Positions 23,588 to 36,184 of a stretch of DNA of 64,000 bases are shown here, one piece after another. Source of the stretch: Neodiprion pinetum (Eukaryota; Arthropoda; Insecta; Hymenoptera; Diprionidae); NCBI RefSeq assembly GCF_021155775.2, contig NC_060232.1, positions 39,970,089 to 40,034,088 of the forward strand, read 5' to 3'. A program made the position numbers and the translations under genes. The notes under the pieces are model-generated. The model was not told the origin of the DNA, ran no database searches, and saw nothing but the letters and a program-made list of their open reading frames with translations. Positions within the stretch are counted from its first letter, which is position 1. Each line of letters begins with the position of its first letter.

Positions 23588-24775
23588 TTAGTTATAAAAC
23601 GGATTATAAGTAACCCAATGGGCTCTAGTTTGCTCGCTGGCTGACTTGTGCGAAGTGAAGAGGCTCTTGAAAACCTCAGTTGCTCTTGGATCCTTGGCAA
23701 CACTGTAGCTGTCCTTGGATTTTTTATAAGCGGGATCTTCCGCTGAATTTTTTTGACTACTCTTGGTTGGTCCTTCACTTTCTTCCTTCTTAATTTTCTT
23801 CTTACTTTTGCCTTCTCCTGCTTCAACACTTCCCTCAGCTTCTGTTTTTTCCACATTGTGCACTCTTTTCTTCTGAGCTTTTCTTTGAAGCTTCCTCATT
23901 GCTGAACGCTGTTCCATTTGTTCCAAGTCCTCACCCTCCGCATTCATTATAACAATATCAGTTTCATCAAAAGGCTGCTGGCACTTGTGACACACCTGTG
24001 TATTAAAATTAATTGGGGTTTTATGAAAGGAATCAAAAATTCTTTATTCTCTAATGAGACATTTTATATCAGTATATTCCAGTAGTGTTTAGGCATAATT
24101 GAAGGGTGAAACATTTTTATTGACAAGTTTTTCTGAGTCACAAAGTAACTATTGTTCCTATGGCCTGCAACGAGACCAACGAAAATATAAGAAAACTTCC
24201 AAATTTCATAAAATAAAAATCACCTATGTTGAAGTAATTGACCAACTCACTTTAGTTTTGACTTCTCTGAGCGACCGTTCGCTCATCACACACCCGCAGG
24301 ACCACAAGAAGCAGAACTTGTATTTGCCGTTCATTTCAAGGCCAATGACTGGGCAAATGTAAGGGCTCCTTCCTCCGTCAACATAACAATCACCCTTCTC
24401 AGCCTTAGGACCCTCATATGCCGGGTTATCAGTCAAGTTCAAATCTTTGACATCTTTTACACTTTTGATATGTTTGGCAGTATCGGGCAGCATAGTACGA
24501 TCCAGTAATCCTTCAATGACTGACTCTTTGCTATATAATCGACCCAGACCACACGCAACTACAGGGGACTGCAAGGGCAGCTGTCGGATAGCACAATGTT
24601 TCCATCTGAATGCTAACTCAGCTTCTTTGTCTTTCTGCAAAGAAATGAATATTCAGTACCATCTCAAAATAGATATAGTCGTACTTCTGAGGTTAACCCA
24701 ACTAACCTGTTCTGGCTTCTTCTTAACTCGCACCAACTCGTCCCGCCGAGGAATCGTTCCACCGTCGCAACCCAT
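23588..24775 (-). CDS. RTF2: Replication termination factor 2
   Basis: RTF2-family protein with RING-like fingers, associated in the family with stalled replication forks and, in fission yeast, fork termination. Three exons in coding order: 24775-24707, 24634-24251, 23995-23588; 286 aa (human about 306). The N-terminus MGCDGGTIPRRDELV is the family signature. The first RING-like half has HCAIRQLPLQSPVVACGLGRLY and YICPVIGLEMNGKYKFCFLWSCGCV; the second, CHKCQQPF, is at the start of exon 3. The tail is Lys/Glu-rich and low-complexity and ends ATEVFKSLFTSHKSA with a short conserved end. All three exons are multiples of three with GT-AG introns. It is convergent with MBTPS1 and divergent from the V-ATPase C gene. 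Confidence 0.96.
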
Positions 24776-25822
24776 ATTATTTGTTTTTGTTCAAAACCTC
24801 TATGTAACTCTTCAACGATAATAAGATTTTGTTTAAGTGTAAGAAACGTCGCCTAATATCAAAACTATGACGACTGACACAATCACAGAAAGAATTAACT
24901 AACTCAACCTAACCCGACACAAGATATGCTCATAGAAGCGTCACTCCAATGCTACGAGGTGCGGAAAAGTCAGCGCCACTTTCCTTGCCGTAGTTGCAAT
25001 CAGTACTAAAGAGTAATGAGTAATTGGTAGCGGGAAATTCGAATTTAGAGTTGGGAATACTTTTTCACGTATTATAAAATTATTACTAAAAAAAGGGTAA
25101 TTAAATTGATGATTGAATCAGACTAGTATACATATATTTGATATCTTATACAGCATATGTTTGTCACCAATTTCGCTAAAATCTCGGGTGTTGAGCTCGA
25201 TGTTTCCATATAAGAAATACGTCTTTTTCATTTTTTGGAAACCTATGCCACACAGATGTTACGTCGAACCAATTTAAAACACAGCACTTTGCTTTTCTAG
25301 GTATATTTGCTTACAAACACTTGAAAACATTTTTTATATCAGAGCTATCAGGGCGAACGCCTTCAACCCACAGGTAGTTGTGCATTATTACAAAATACGC
25401 AAAATGTAAGATGGTGGCGACGGCACCAGTGTACTGCGAATTCAAGGCTGCGTATCTATGATACGTATCGGCCGCGACTGTAGCGCTAAAAGGCGTGCCG
25501 TGGTTGCAGTACTGAAATAGAAACCAGTCGGCCTATGACAGTTTCCACGCGCAGCCAATAGCGTATCCGGATATAACGCAAGCCACCAATCCTCTCTTTG
25601 ACTGCCATCTCCACTGCGGAAACGCATGCACGGTATTTTCTTGTACTTGATCCAACGTTGGCGATTGGTTCTTTCTGGTCAACGCCGTGATATGATTGGG
25701 CGAGAAAACTTACCTTGAGTCCGGAAAAATTGGAAAAGTGAAAATGGGGGAAAAGAAAATGGGCGCGGCAGTCAGCTGTTTCGTCTGTAACTAAGAAAGG
25801 CGTCGCTAGGTAGCAGCACCGA

Positions 25823-25831
25823 GTCACGTGA
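25823..25831 (+). promoter_or_regulatory. CLEAR-like E-box GTCACGTGA
   Basis: An 8/9 match to the palindromic GTCACGTGAC element bound by MITF/TFEB factors, which control V-ATPase subunits in flies and vertebrates. It lies about 1 kb before the subunit C ATG. Binding is inferred only. Confidence 0.45.
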
Positions 25832-26471
25832 GATAATGGTGGAAGGTGGCAGTCGAGTAGGGTGCGCGATCCGTCTGAATTTCGCGAGAAATTCAGTTTA
25901 TTGCTGAATTAGTCGAGCTTCGTCAAAATATTTGACTCTCAGGTGAATAGTATTATCATACAAAAAGTATTTAACCATACGGATAATAGGACCCGGCGTA
26001 AAATCAGCCTCTACACCGAATTGTACATGGTATAAAACCGCAGAGGGTAGAATGTGTGGTGGGTTGGGTGGGCCGTGCAGCTGTTATTTGCCTGTAGTTT
26101 GTACGATATATCATTTCATTTATTTTGCTGCGTAGCATCGATCAAGTGTGCGGAACGACATGGAGAACTACAGGTTCTGTTTAAGCTTAGTTCCTCGACT
26201 CTCGCGAGAGGGTAATGAATTATTATCGCGTACCGAGTCTTAACGAAGACGCGGTTACATCCGTTTGGTACGTTATTGATTTTTTAATACATAACCGGAG
26301 AAGTCTGGCGCCGCCGAGACGTCTGCTAGCCTGCACCTCGGGCCAAGGACACGTCGAGTAGCCGTACGTTAAACTTGCTCTATCGAAAGACAGACTAACC
26401 GTCGTAATATTATTTTGCTTGTATATCGATTGCATAGCGTTTTCATCGGCCGCTTCGTGTCTCGCGTACCA

Positions 26472-26480
26472 GTCACGTGG
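26472..26480 (+). promoter_or_regulatory. Second CACGTG E-box GTCACGTGG
   Basis: A second extended E-box 355 bp before the ATG of the V-ATPase subunit C gene. It matches the M-box/CLEAR core with one change. Paired sites in one promoter region strengthen the inference. Confidence 0.4.
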
Positions 26481-26834
26481 AAATGGCAGGGATTACGTAA
26501 TTCTTGGGGAGAAACGCCAAGGTGCCACGCCCCCTTTTTACCAATATCAATTCCACGGATATTTTTCAGCTTAAAAATTTTACTTGACAAGCAGCCAATT
26601 TCTACCTTTGTATTTCTCTCAACTAAAGCACTCGAATTTCTTTTAACATTGACCAGATGTACTGCTGAAGAACTTTTTCCGAATACTATAGCGTTGGACA
26701 TCTGAACTCTTGGAAGCTCGTTTCTACGCATGAGGAATGGCGGTATCTGTTTAACCGACATTCGGACTAACCAAAACTCTCGAATGTTACAGAAGTCGAG
26801 TGTCGTACAGCGGTTGTAGCCAGCGATATTTAAA

Positions 26835-29800
26835 ATGACGGAATACTGGCTAATTTCGGCACCCGGCGACAAGACCTGCCAGCAAACATGGGAGGCTATG
26901 AACAACTTGACGTCCAAGCAGAACTCACTATCGTCAAACTTCAAATTTCACATACCCGACTTGAAGGTGGGCACCCTCGACCAGCTCGTCGGCCTTTCCG
27001 ACGACCTTGGAAAGTTGGACGGTTTTGTGGAACAAGTTACACGCAAAGTTGCCACTTACTTGGGTGAAGTCCTCGAAGATCAAAGAGACAAGCTTCATGA
27101 AAACCTCATGGCCAACAACAGTAAGTACTATAAAACTCCGGCGTTGACCATATCTTTTTATTCGTCTCATTATTATAAATGACCACTTTGTACTGAGAGG
27201 TTCAAGTGCCCAAATCTCACGCCAAATAAATTTCTCGTATTTTCAAGGCTGCCTACTTATGGTTCGGTGAATATCGAGAACTTTGCTCTCGTTATTCCAA
27301 TCATCTGAATTTTTTTTCATTCGTCACTACTTGATTAAAGTCCATTTGGAAATGGTCGTCTAACAAAAGCTTGAAGCACTTTCTGCTCATGGGCTACGCA
27401 GACTTTACATTTGTGTTCTACCATTTGTTAATTACTTATAGCCTTGAACAAAGTGAAGTACTGTTAGTTTTGTCGCAGCATATTTCTCTTTCATGCAGTA
27501 CGAGTACGATGGAGAAAATTTAGGATATGATTAACCAATTTGATCAAATTGAAGTTATGTGCCAATCAAAATCTGTACTTCCTGCATTAGTGTAACGTTG
27601 TGGTAATTATTTTTGCTACGACAAAAAACCTCATATTTAATTGAATTATTCTATTTGAGGAGCTATAAATTTCATTGAACCATGATATCTTCAATGAGTC
27701 ATTTTTGTTTGGGAAAGATCTTGAACCCCTGGGTATGTGTACTCGTTTGTCCTACTTTATACCCATATTATCGGTCGGCCATAATTCGTGGTAGCAATTG
27801 ATACTATACACAACACAATACAATCACACAAATTGGAGTTGATTTATTTTCATTATAGTAGTTTCAAAAACCTCTTGGTTGAGTTTGTCAAAGCCCAACT
27901 TGAGTTGTCGTTAATGACCCCGATACAGAGGGTCCTTATTTTATCCCCCGACTTCCCTCTATGCCCTGTGGTATACAATAATATGATAACGTGTGTATCA
28001 CATGCTGAGTTCCTGTACGGTGGATTACGCAATTTATGAAAATCTTGTCAATAAATTCTTTTAACGAGGTCTCAAATTTACAATGTTTTGCGCTTAGATT
28101 CATTGCGGTAACAATAGTGTACTAAAACTAGTTGTAACAACGCGCGATATAATTTTGTTATTGTGAAACCCGAAATAAAATTGAATCAATCACACCGTAT
28201 GAAAACTGTGCTGTCGTTTTGTTAGCGTGAAAATCCATATATTGTGAAACTGCGTCAGCCACCGTACGAAAATTACCGCGTTATATGACGCAAATTGAAT
28301 ATATGTAGAGTGCTTGGTTTCCTGGGTTTGATTTAAAATGAATTTCACAGATGCTTTGTTTACTGGTTTTTTCATGAATAATTTTTGTTCGCGGTGTTGC
28401 TTCGCTTGCTTTCATTCAGTTGGACCACACTAACCCCTTTTCCCCCCTGCCTTTTGTATTATTCTTTTTCTAACAAAATCTACTAAGTATCCACACCGTT
28501 TACTTTTCGTACGTATGAAATATCCCAAAATGTTCAGAGTAATGAGGAAAAAAAAAAAAGAATGTCCACATATTGAGAGAGAGAAAAAAAGGCTACTGAA
28601 ACGAGCTGTACTACGAGGAGGCAAATGAATAAATATTCAGCTGGATATTGAGACCACAATTCTTGACGTATATCAAATTCAATATATACAAATATATACA
28701 TGTATAATGGATGATCTAAGGAGTCACCGGGTTACTGTGGTCACCGAGCTTCAATTAGTAACCATGTAGGTTTTACTATTTAGTTACCTTAAATCTCTTC
28801 ACACTTCCTAATCTTATTGGCTGTTTGCGTTGCACGGTACAAATATTTATTTGCAGCTCCTTTATTGTAATATTTTTGCTCTAGATTAATTTTACTTATA
28901 TTTGTTTTATTTGATTTAATTTTCATCAATGACTTTCTTTTATTATTTCACATTATATTTGGTTATCCTGCTTTTCTTCGGAGAATTTATTGGAGCGTCG
29001 GTTCTTCCTTCATACATTTTACTTTGATTCGTCGAAAACAAAAATAACAACTTCAGAATGTTTCTCATAAATTTTGATTCAATTGTAATAACTTTGTAAT
29101 TCACCGATGACAGCAAAGTATCGCTCATCACTTGCTGAACCTTATTTTGTAAGAATATTTTTAAACAACGTTGTTCTGGAAAATATTAGATTCATGGGGT
29201 AAACGTAAATGCTTAATCGTCAAAGATGACAGAATCGAATCTTTTTTGCTCAACGACACTGAGTGGTAGACAAAGTAATTTTTATTTCTCTGTAGAATGA
29301 ACTCGACGCTTTATGTTAATCGCTCCGAAGTCAGATTCATTTTATTTTGATTCTATTTGGTTGCTATTGTCGCTAGGCATTTGCGTAGGACGCAATTATA
29401 GTTGAATGAGACGTAAAAACAAAAAAAAAAAAAAAAAAAAACCAAACGCGAGGAGATTGGGACTGGGCTGTAATGGATAGGTCAAGCGTCAATGGATGGG
29501 GAGATTTCACCCCTCGGTGGGGAACCGGACACTCCGCCAAACACACCTGTGACCCCGTCACACAAGACTTCCAGGGAGCGCCGCGAACAATGGCAGGAGA
29601 CGGAAGAACCAGGGTTGACAGCTTCCCTAGGTCAGCATCATCGCCAACGTCATCACCATCATCACAACCACGACCAAAACCACCACTACCACAATCACCA
29701 CCAACATCACCAACATCCTTCCAACTCAGAAAAGAGATCATCATCCAGTTCCCAAGGCGCCTGCGAAGTTCGAACTCCGAATGATTCGTCGTCGATATAT

Positions 29801-32800
29801 TCGTGCTACCAAACGCATTGGTGCGCAGCTTCCAACCCACCCACCCCAACCCCGAGCCCTACCCTTGGCAGTCCGTCTCCCTGTTTCTCGTCGGAGGATG
29901 AAAACTACGACATTAACGATCCACAGAAGCCTGGGCGATCTGGAATTGTGAAAAAAAAACGTCACGCTTCGACGAATCAACAGTCCGATGACAACGATGA
30001 TCAAGAACAAGATTGTAGCAGCGATTTGCCCAGCCCAGGTACCCGTCCCATCACCAACCCCACGTCAGCCTCGTCAATCCTCCTCACGACGCACCCTTCT
30101 TTTCCGATTCTTCCCGTTGCACCATGAAAGATGATCGAAAAGCCAAGAGTCCCATGATACCACCTCCCAGCATTAACCCGGAGTGCTTGTCCCAATCGTT
30201 CCGGTATTCTCCAATGTTTCCACTCCGTGCAGGAGTTAAAATCGAGTTCTATCTCCAAGTAATCTTTAACTATTGCTTGAATCTGTGGTAATCAACTCTC
30301 TTTCGCTTCAAATCTCTTCATTCCCGACGAATAACTAAAAGCCTCACCTTCGGCTGCCAAATATGAAATAACGGAGAATAGTTGATGATGCTGCTTCCTC
30401 TTAGTGGAGACAATCGCTCCGGTCAATTGTTAACGTCGAACACCTCCTAAGCTTTCGCTTTTTATTCTGCTTTTAATAAAATAATATATATCCACGTTTT
30501 ACTTCAGTTGCCTGTATTATTATTTTGCAATCCTCAGGCCTTGCGTCCAATTGTTGATGAGATTGTTTTTTGCCTTTTATTTTTCCATAATTGATCGTTT
30601 GATTTAAAATTTGATTCTTGTTCAAAAACTGTGAGCTAATGCACAATTTCACCTAAATCAAACCAAAGGATAGTCATGAGAATATATGTAACATTGGAAA
30701 AAATTTACATCTACATTTACATTTACAAGAATTTGGCTACGGGTTAGAACAAAAATGAATTGATTTCAAATGGTCAACAATTTTGCAGTCCGCCAGCAGG
30801 CTCTCCTTCCCAACTCCGATTTGCTTTCTAACAATACATTCAATTATGAATTATGACAATTACAATGACGATTGTTCATTCGTTTATAGTTTTATATAGC
30901 CCTTTAATATGGTTTTCTCAATACCAGAAGACAATACCGAACAAACGATACAAATACATTACAAATACAAATGTTATGAAATCTATACATTATAGTACGG
31001 TAAGAAACTTCACACGATTAACAACAAGATATAAATTATAAATTACCAACTATAGGTCGATAAGATATTAACGCATGTTCTCTCTCATTTTGACTATTTT
31101 ACATGTTGCACGAAAAACTTACTTTCGTACGATAATAACTGATTAAAACGTATAATTGTTTTATCAACGAACTAAAATATCACGTTGCAAATATTGCCGA
31201 AACATATATATATATATATATGTTATTAATAAAATTTATGTTATTAATATATATATATATATTTGTTAATAATTCACATGGACTACTTACCCTTGTCCCT
31301 CATCCCAAGCTGATGCAATCATTTAAATTCATCTACGCTTTGCTTAAAACCCTTCTGTTCTGCACAGCTATCTGTATAATTACAGTTGTATGTAGAAGTA
31401 AACACGACGGGTTTGAGAGTGATGATTAGATTTTATTTATATAAATAACAGCTTTTTATTTTAATAATAATAGCTCTCTTTCTCTTTTGCTTTTATATTA
31501 TTGAAAAGACAAGAAGACTTTAAATGTGTAATTGAGTCGAAATTTATCATCACCTTCGAACCATTCCCCAGATCACCTGTTTGAGAAAGTCAGTGAATAT
31601 TCAACAGTAAATAATTCAACAGTAAATAAATCAATATGTTAGACTCGTGAAATCTGGCTACTCAATAAAATATTCAGACTGTTTTCCGCAACAACATCGG
31701 GTATTAAACTTAAAGTAACTGAATTACTTCGTTATTTTCGTTTGTATTACAATTAACGATTCATCGCTAATGTTTTATCCCGTAATTAACAGAACTTTCC
31801 ATATTGATTTCAGCAGAGCCTAGGCGGGTGAGGGTTTCCAGAAAATCTTTCAAAATCATACTGTAACAATTTTTTTTTTGCCCATTCAGCAATGAAAAAC
31901 TAGACCAGTGCAATATGATAAACATTATGAAAGAAAGCAACATGTGTCTGCACAGAATGCTTTTGGTGCTAAATCCCATTTGTTGTATTATAATCGCCAA
32001 CTGATGAAAGTTCATTTCATTGATACGTATCCAATACCAATTCAACTACCCTATGGTGGCTTTTGTTTCTCATACTCACTCTTTACATTCATTGTTGTAT
32101 TGTAGTAACTTGTAATTAATATTACTGCACAGTGTACGCAGAATATGTGGCTTGAGAAATTATTTGCAACGTAATGTCATGTCGTACATCTGGTTCACCT
32201 CTGCATTGTTTCCTATTCTAAGCGGAGCCCAAGATGTGTACAATTGAAAAAATGAATCAGTCTGAGACGTAGTAAAAGATATGATGAAATAAAGATTCAT
32301 CTTTTATGCTATAATTTATGCATAATACCAGTGGTAGTAACTGACCTTCCAATAATATATCCCGTTTGTTCATTTCATATCAACTTCACACAATTATCCA
32401 ACAATTAACAGCATCTGCTGATAACAATGTCAATCTGCTTCTAAATAGTTTGAACAAAGGTTCAACTTATTCATCAAGCTTTGTGGTAGCGGATCAGCAT
32501 CGAAATGCGTATTAAAATTGCTTCAGCACAGCGGGCTTTGTTTAGAATATTGGTAATCGTGTGGTACAGGTCTAAGCATTAATGGTCTTGTACTGAACAT
32601 AGCTAGTTACGCATTCTGTCACTCTCAATCTGGCAGTAAGTAGTATGCGAAAATTGGGTGTAGCCATATTCAAGGCAACACTGTTAATGCTCAATCCTGT
32701 ACATCAAAAAAAAAGTTTTAATTAAAGTTTCACAAAGTTATTAAAAAAAAAAATTAATGTAACTAGGTGATCTGCCAACATATATAACAAGATTCCAATG

Positions 32801-34365
32801 GGACATGGCCAAGTATCCAATAAAGCAGTCGCTGCGTAACATCGCCGACATAATCAGCAAACAAGTGGGACAGATTGACGCGGATCTTAAAACTAAGTCA
32901 ACAACTTACAACAATCTGAAAGGAAGCCTGCAAAATCTCGAGAAGAAGCAGACGTGAGTTATGCTGACATATATTGTTAGTTTTAACATTAATGAAAAGT
33001 CAGTGATAATCAAAATGTCCTATATTGATTCATTGTTACATTTTATTCAAGCTGGTGTTACTGAAATTAGAAAATTTCGACACAGCAATAATTATTGTAT
33101 TATCTTTGGCAGAGGGAGCTTGTTGACTCGCAACCTGGCCGATTTGGTGAAAAAAGAACACTTTATTCTCGACAGCGAGTATCTCTCAACGCTGCTCGTA
33201 ATTGTACCCAAGTAAGTCAGCTAGAAAACAAGAATATACTCTATTTACTCATCATTTTTCTTTACAGTGTAAGACTTGTCAGAATTTTCAAATTTCACCA
33301 AATCATTTATCTAGTTCCATCAACTAACATCAGTCAATTGTTATCAGGGCAAGCTTCCAGGAGTGGTATGCTGTGTATGAGAAATTGACCGATATGATTG
33401 TACCACGCAGTACACAATTGATTAGCCAGGATCAGGAGTATGGACTTTTTACGGTAACTTTGTTCAAAAAAGTCATCGAGGAGTTCAAGTTGCATGCTAG
33501 GGAAAAGAAGTTCATTGTTCGTGATTTTACTTACAACGAAGAAGAGCTGGCTGCCGGTAAATACTTATTGACACTTTACTTTCTTTGTTCCGCAAAATGA
33601 GTTCAATTATACAATACAAACAGTGTAGTGGCATTTCGTCCTTTGGCTTGTCATCGGCACAATACATCCTTTCATAACTTTATCAATTATGTACACATAC
33701 GTTTTTACTGACAATAGTTTTGTGTATCCTATTTTTAAGGTAAAAATGAAATTACCAAGCTGGTGACTGACAAGAAAAAGCAATTTGGTCCTTTGGTTCG
33801 ATGGCTCAAAGTCAATTTCAGCGAATGTTTCTGTGCTTGGATTCACGTTAAAGCTCTTCGCGTTTTCGTTGAATCGGTCCTCAGGTAAGCTTCAACACTG
33901 TTGTCGTAATGATGTTAATAGACATTGTTTTGTCCGTGATATGCAATGCCGAGTAATTATTACTAGTTGCACCTTGTCTTCAATTTTTGTGAAGTAAATA
34001 AGTAGCTTAAATTGATCATTTTCAAATGGCAATCAGGTACGGATTGCCAGTTAATTTTCAGGCCATTCTACTGCAGCCAAATAAGAAGAACAGTAAAAGG
34101 CTGCGCGATGTATTAAACCAGCTCTACGCCCATTTGGACTCCTCTGCCACATCTGGCGGAAACGCACAATCTTCGAATCAAGATGTAAGTATCTGATTAA
34201 ACGTTGTTAATTACATGCTTGTAAGAAGATAAAAGTTCCGTAATTGAAATTTGTTACTTTGTGGCGCAGAGTGTGGACATACCAGGGTTGGGTTTTGGAC
34301 AAAGTGACTACTACCCATATGTCTACTACAAAATCAATGTGGATATGGTCGACAGTAAGGTGTAA
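26835..34365 (+). CDS. Vha44: V-type proton ATPase subunit C (constitutive form)
   Basis: Subunit C of the cytosolic V1 sector. It links the peripheral stators to the V0 collar and is released when the pump disassembles. Exons: 26835-27120, 32767-32953, 33113-33211, 33348-33556, 33740-33884, 34037-34184, 34270-34365; 389 aa (human C1 382). The start MTEYWLISAPGDKTC is the family N-terminus, and the C-terminus has IPGLGFGQSDYYPYVYYKIN. Highly conserved blocks include RFQWDMAKYPIKQSLRNIAD, FILDSEYLSTLLVIVPK and LRDVLNQLYAHLD. Intron 1 is 5.6 kb and holds an optional cassette exon (29481-30038). Two CACGTG E-boxes lie upstream. Poly(A) signal AATAAA at 34940-34945. Confidence 0.97.
27121..29480. 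other. First part of V-ATPase C intron 1
   Basis: Intron sequence, AT-rich, with a poly(A) tract at about 29420-29442 just before the cassette exon. No RNA gene or exon seen. Confidence 0.5.
29481..30038 (+). CDS. Vha44: In-frame His/Ser/Pro-rich cassette exon of V-ATPase subunit C
   Basis: 558 nt (186 codons) with an AG acceptor at 29479-29480 and a GT donor at 30039. It is open and in phase 1 on both sides, so it can be inserted between exon 1 and exon 32767 without frame change (389 becomes 575 aa). The order is Pro/Thr-rich start (TPPNTPVTPSHKTS), a His cluster of about 28 residues with 15 histidines, a Ser run, a Pro/Ser/Thr segment, then an acidic end (SEDENYDINDPQ, DDNDDQEQDCSSD). From memory, fly Vha44 also has a long isoform with a large insert at this junction. 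The ATG at 29492 could alternatively start a separate isoform. The acceptor lacks a good pyrimidine tract. Confidence 0.7.
30039..32766. other. Second part of V-ATPase C intron 1
   Basis: Intron. The first 220 bases (30039-30258) are coding-like in another frame (see findings) and end at a GTAATC donor. The rest is AT-rich, with a TA repeat at 31205-31222 and 31247-31261 and a 16-bp direct duplication (ATTCAACAGTAAATAA) near 31600-31630. No further exon supported. Confidence 0.5.
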
Positions 34366-34939
34366 GAAGTGATTTATCAGCCAATCCACTGTTCCACAGC
34401 ACACATCCCTCTTTTTCGTACATACATCCCGTTATACGTCCGTTGCCCACGAGGTACGTTAGGCAACAGGTCCGTGTTGTTAGAAAACTGAACTTTGCCA
34501 TTTATACCAGAAAAATTAAGTATCCTCTGTATATATATGTATGTCAAACCGTTGCCAAGATTGATAATGTTTGGTAGTTTTATCAATTGAAGTGTAAATT
34601 CGATCCTGGAGAATTCATTGCGGGAAACCGCCAAGAGATTATCCGTATCTTATAAACTGCTTTCTGAGTATCAGCAGACTTAGTTAAGTACTAGAATATC
34701 ATTTTGGCACTAGATTTTTCGGTATCAATGGTTACAAAGTTCGGCGCAATATGCAACGTGTCTATTTGTAAATACTGTGTGCAGAATATTGAAAACAGAA
34801 AAAAAAAAGTTAGCTTTATCCAGGCCCTTGTCTAAAGTTTATTCGGTAGCTTTCTTTGCGCGTTTATTTTACCGAAAATTCCACCGTTTCTCGTCGCAAT
34901 AGCACAGAAGAAATATTTAAGTAATTATTAATTATATTG

Positions 34940-34945
34940 AATAAA
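34940..34945 (+). terminator. Poly(A) signal candidate of V-ATPase C
   Basis: AATAAA 575 bp past the stop codon. If a later signal is used, the 3' UTR would include the foldback at 35449. Confidence 0.35.
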
Positions 34946-35448
34946 GAAAAAATGACGGATCGCGGACCAGATAATGCTGAGACAAGTTTTTAGTGTTATA
35001 CGCTCAATAATTTTCGAGTATTATTGTAGAACATTGGTTGAAACACCCAGGTTTCCGCATACGGAATGGATTTGAAATCATCCAACGAATCGCGTATGAA
35101 ACCTGGCTTTTTCATCTTAATTGAAAATTACATAGAGCTATTTAGACAATAACTTTTATTAAAATATGGCTTAGCGCTATATGCTCCGCAGTGTCTTTGT
35201 ATAATCGTCTAACTTTAACTAGCCAGTTAGTATTATTAAACGAGACGGTAATTAACGCAGGCCAAGGGTTCAAAATAATTTTTTTTTTTTTTTTTTGGAA
35301 GAATTCCTACATTAGTTGTTTAGATAGATGTAAAACGATTTAGCTGATAACTACGAACCATCTTACTTCTGTTTTTTCTCGTCCTTTCGGCGATAATAAC
35401 ACGATTGCTTATTTTTGAAAAGTGCGAGTCTATTAATGATGGAGTATA

Positions 35449-36184
35449 TTAAGGGGGGGGGTAAGGTCAAATCATACGAAAAAAGCCATGTTTTCGTGAT
35501 TTTTTTTCTGACGACGTAGTTAAAATTTCTTTACTCAACCAATGGTACATTGAAGTATGACATTCGAAGAATATTTCATCAAATTTTTACAAAGAAATAT
35601 TAAAAAATACGGCAATGGCAGCAATTGTTCGGACGTGTCTCGAAAAAGAGTTGAATTGCGGTGCCCCTCATAACTTGGTGCTGGATCATCGAAAATCAAA
35701 AAATCAAAGTTCATTCGTTAGATAATAGTTTTTCCCAGGTAACGCTGTCGAGTTTTTTTTTTTTTTTTTGTTCATAATTTTGATTTCGCAATAACAAATT
35801 AGGCGATTTTTTCCCAAAAAATTGTATTTTTCACTTCAAAGTGTTCGAAAAAATGAAAAAAATTGGAAAAAAAAAAAAAAACTCGACAGCGTTACCTGGG
35901 AAAAACTATTATCTAACGAATGAACTTTGATTTTTTGATTTTCGATGATCCAGCACCAAGTTATGAGGGGCACCGCAATTCAACTCTTTTTCGAGACACG
36001 TCCGAACAATTGCTGCCATTGCCGTATTTTTTAATATTTCTTTGTAAAAATTTGATGAAATATTCTTCGAATGTCATACTTCAATGTACCATTGGTTGAG
36101 TAAAGAAATTTTAACTACGTCGTCAGAAAAAAAATCACGAAAACATGGCTTTTTTCGTATGATTTGACCTTACCCCCCCCTTAA
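35449..36184. mobile_element. Near-perfect long foldback element with TTAA ends
   Basis: Two arms of about 315 bp (35453-35769 and 35866-36180) are reverse complements. I found no mismatch apart from the lengths of the terminal G/C run (9 versus 8) and the inner T/A run. A roughly 95-bp spacer separates them. The element starts with a G run and is bounded by TTAA on both sides, compatible with a piggyBac-type TTAA target site, although piggyBac ends usually start CCC. It has no coding capacity. Confidence 0.8.

Larger units (their letters stand above)
24776..26834. other. Divergent promoter region, RTF2 (-) and V-ATPase C (+)
   Basis: Non-coding, with CpG-containing stretches around 25400-26500. 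It contains AACCTAACC at 24905-24913, about 130 bp upstream of the RTF2 ATG, and two extended CACGTG E-boxes (25823-25831, 26472-26480) upstream of the V-ATPase start. Several open frames on the minus strand at 25.4-26.9 kb look like shadows of GC-rich sequence. The 5' UTR of the V-ATPase gene reaches at least to 26834. Confidence 0.5.

Noticed and set aside
29373..29849. 158-codon minus-strand frame opposite the V-ATPase cassette
   Set aside because: Mirror of the His/Ser-rich repeats (Gly/Asp-rich translation). The plus strand has the matching splice phases.
35449..36184. Hairpin as two separate head-to-head genes or rRNA fragments
   Set aside because: Arms have stops in all frames and no RNA-family signature.
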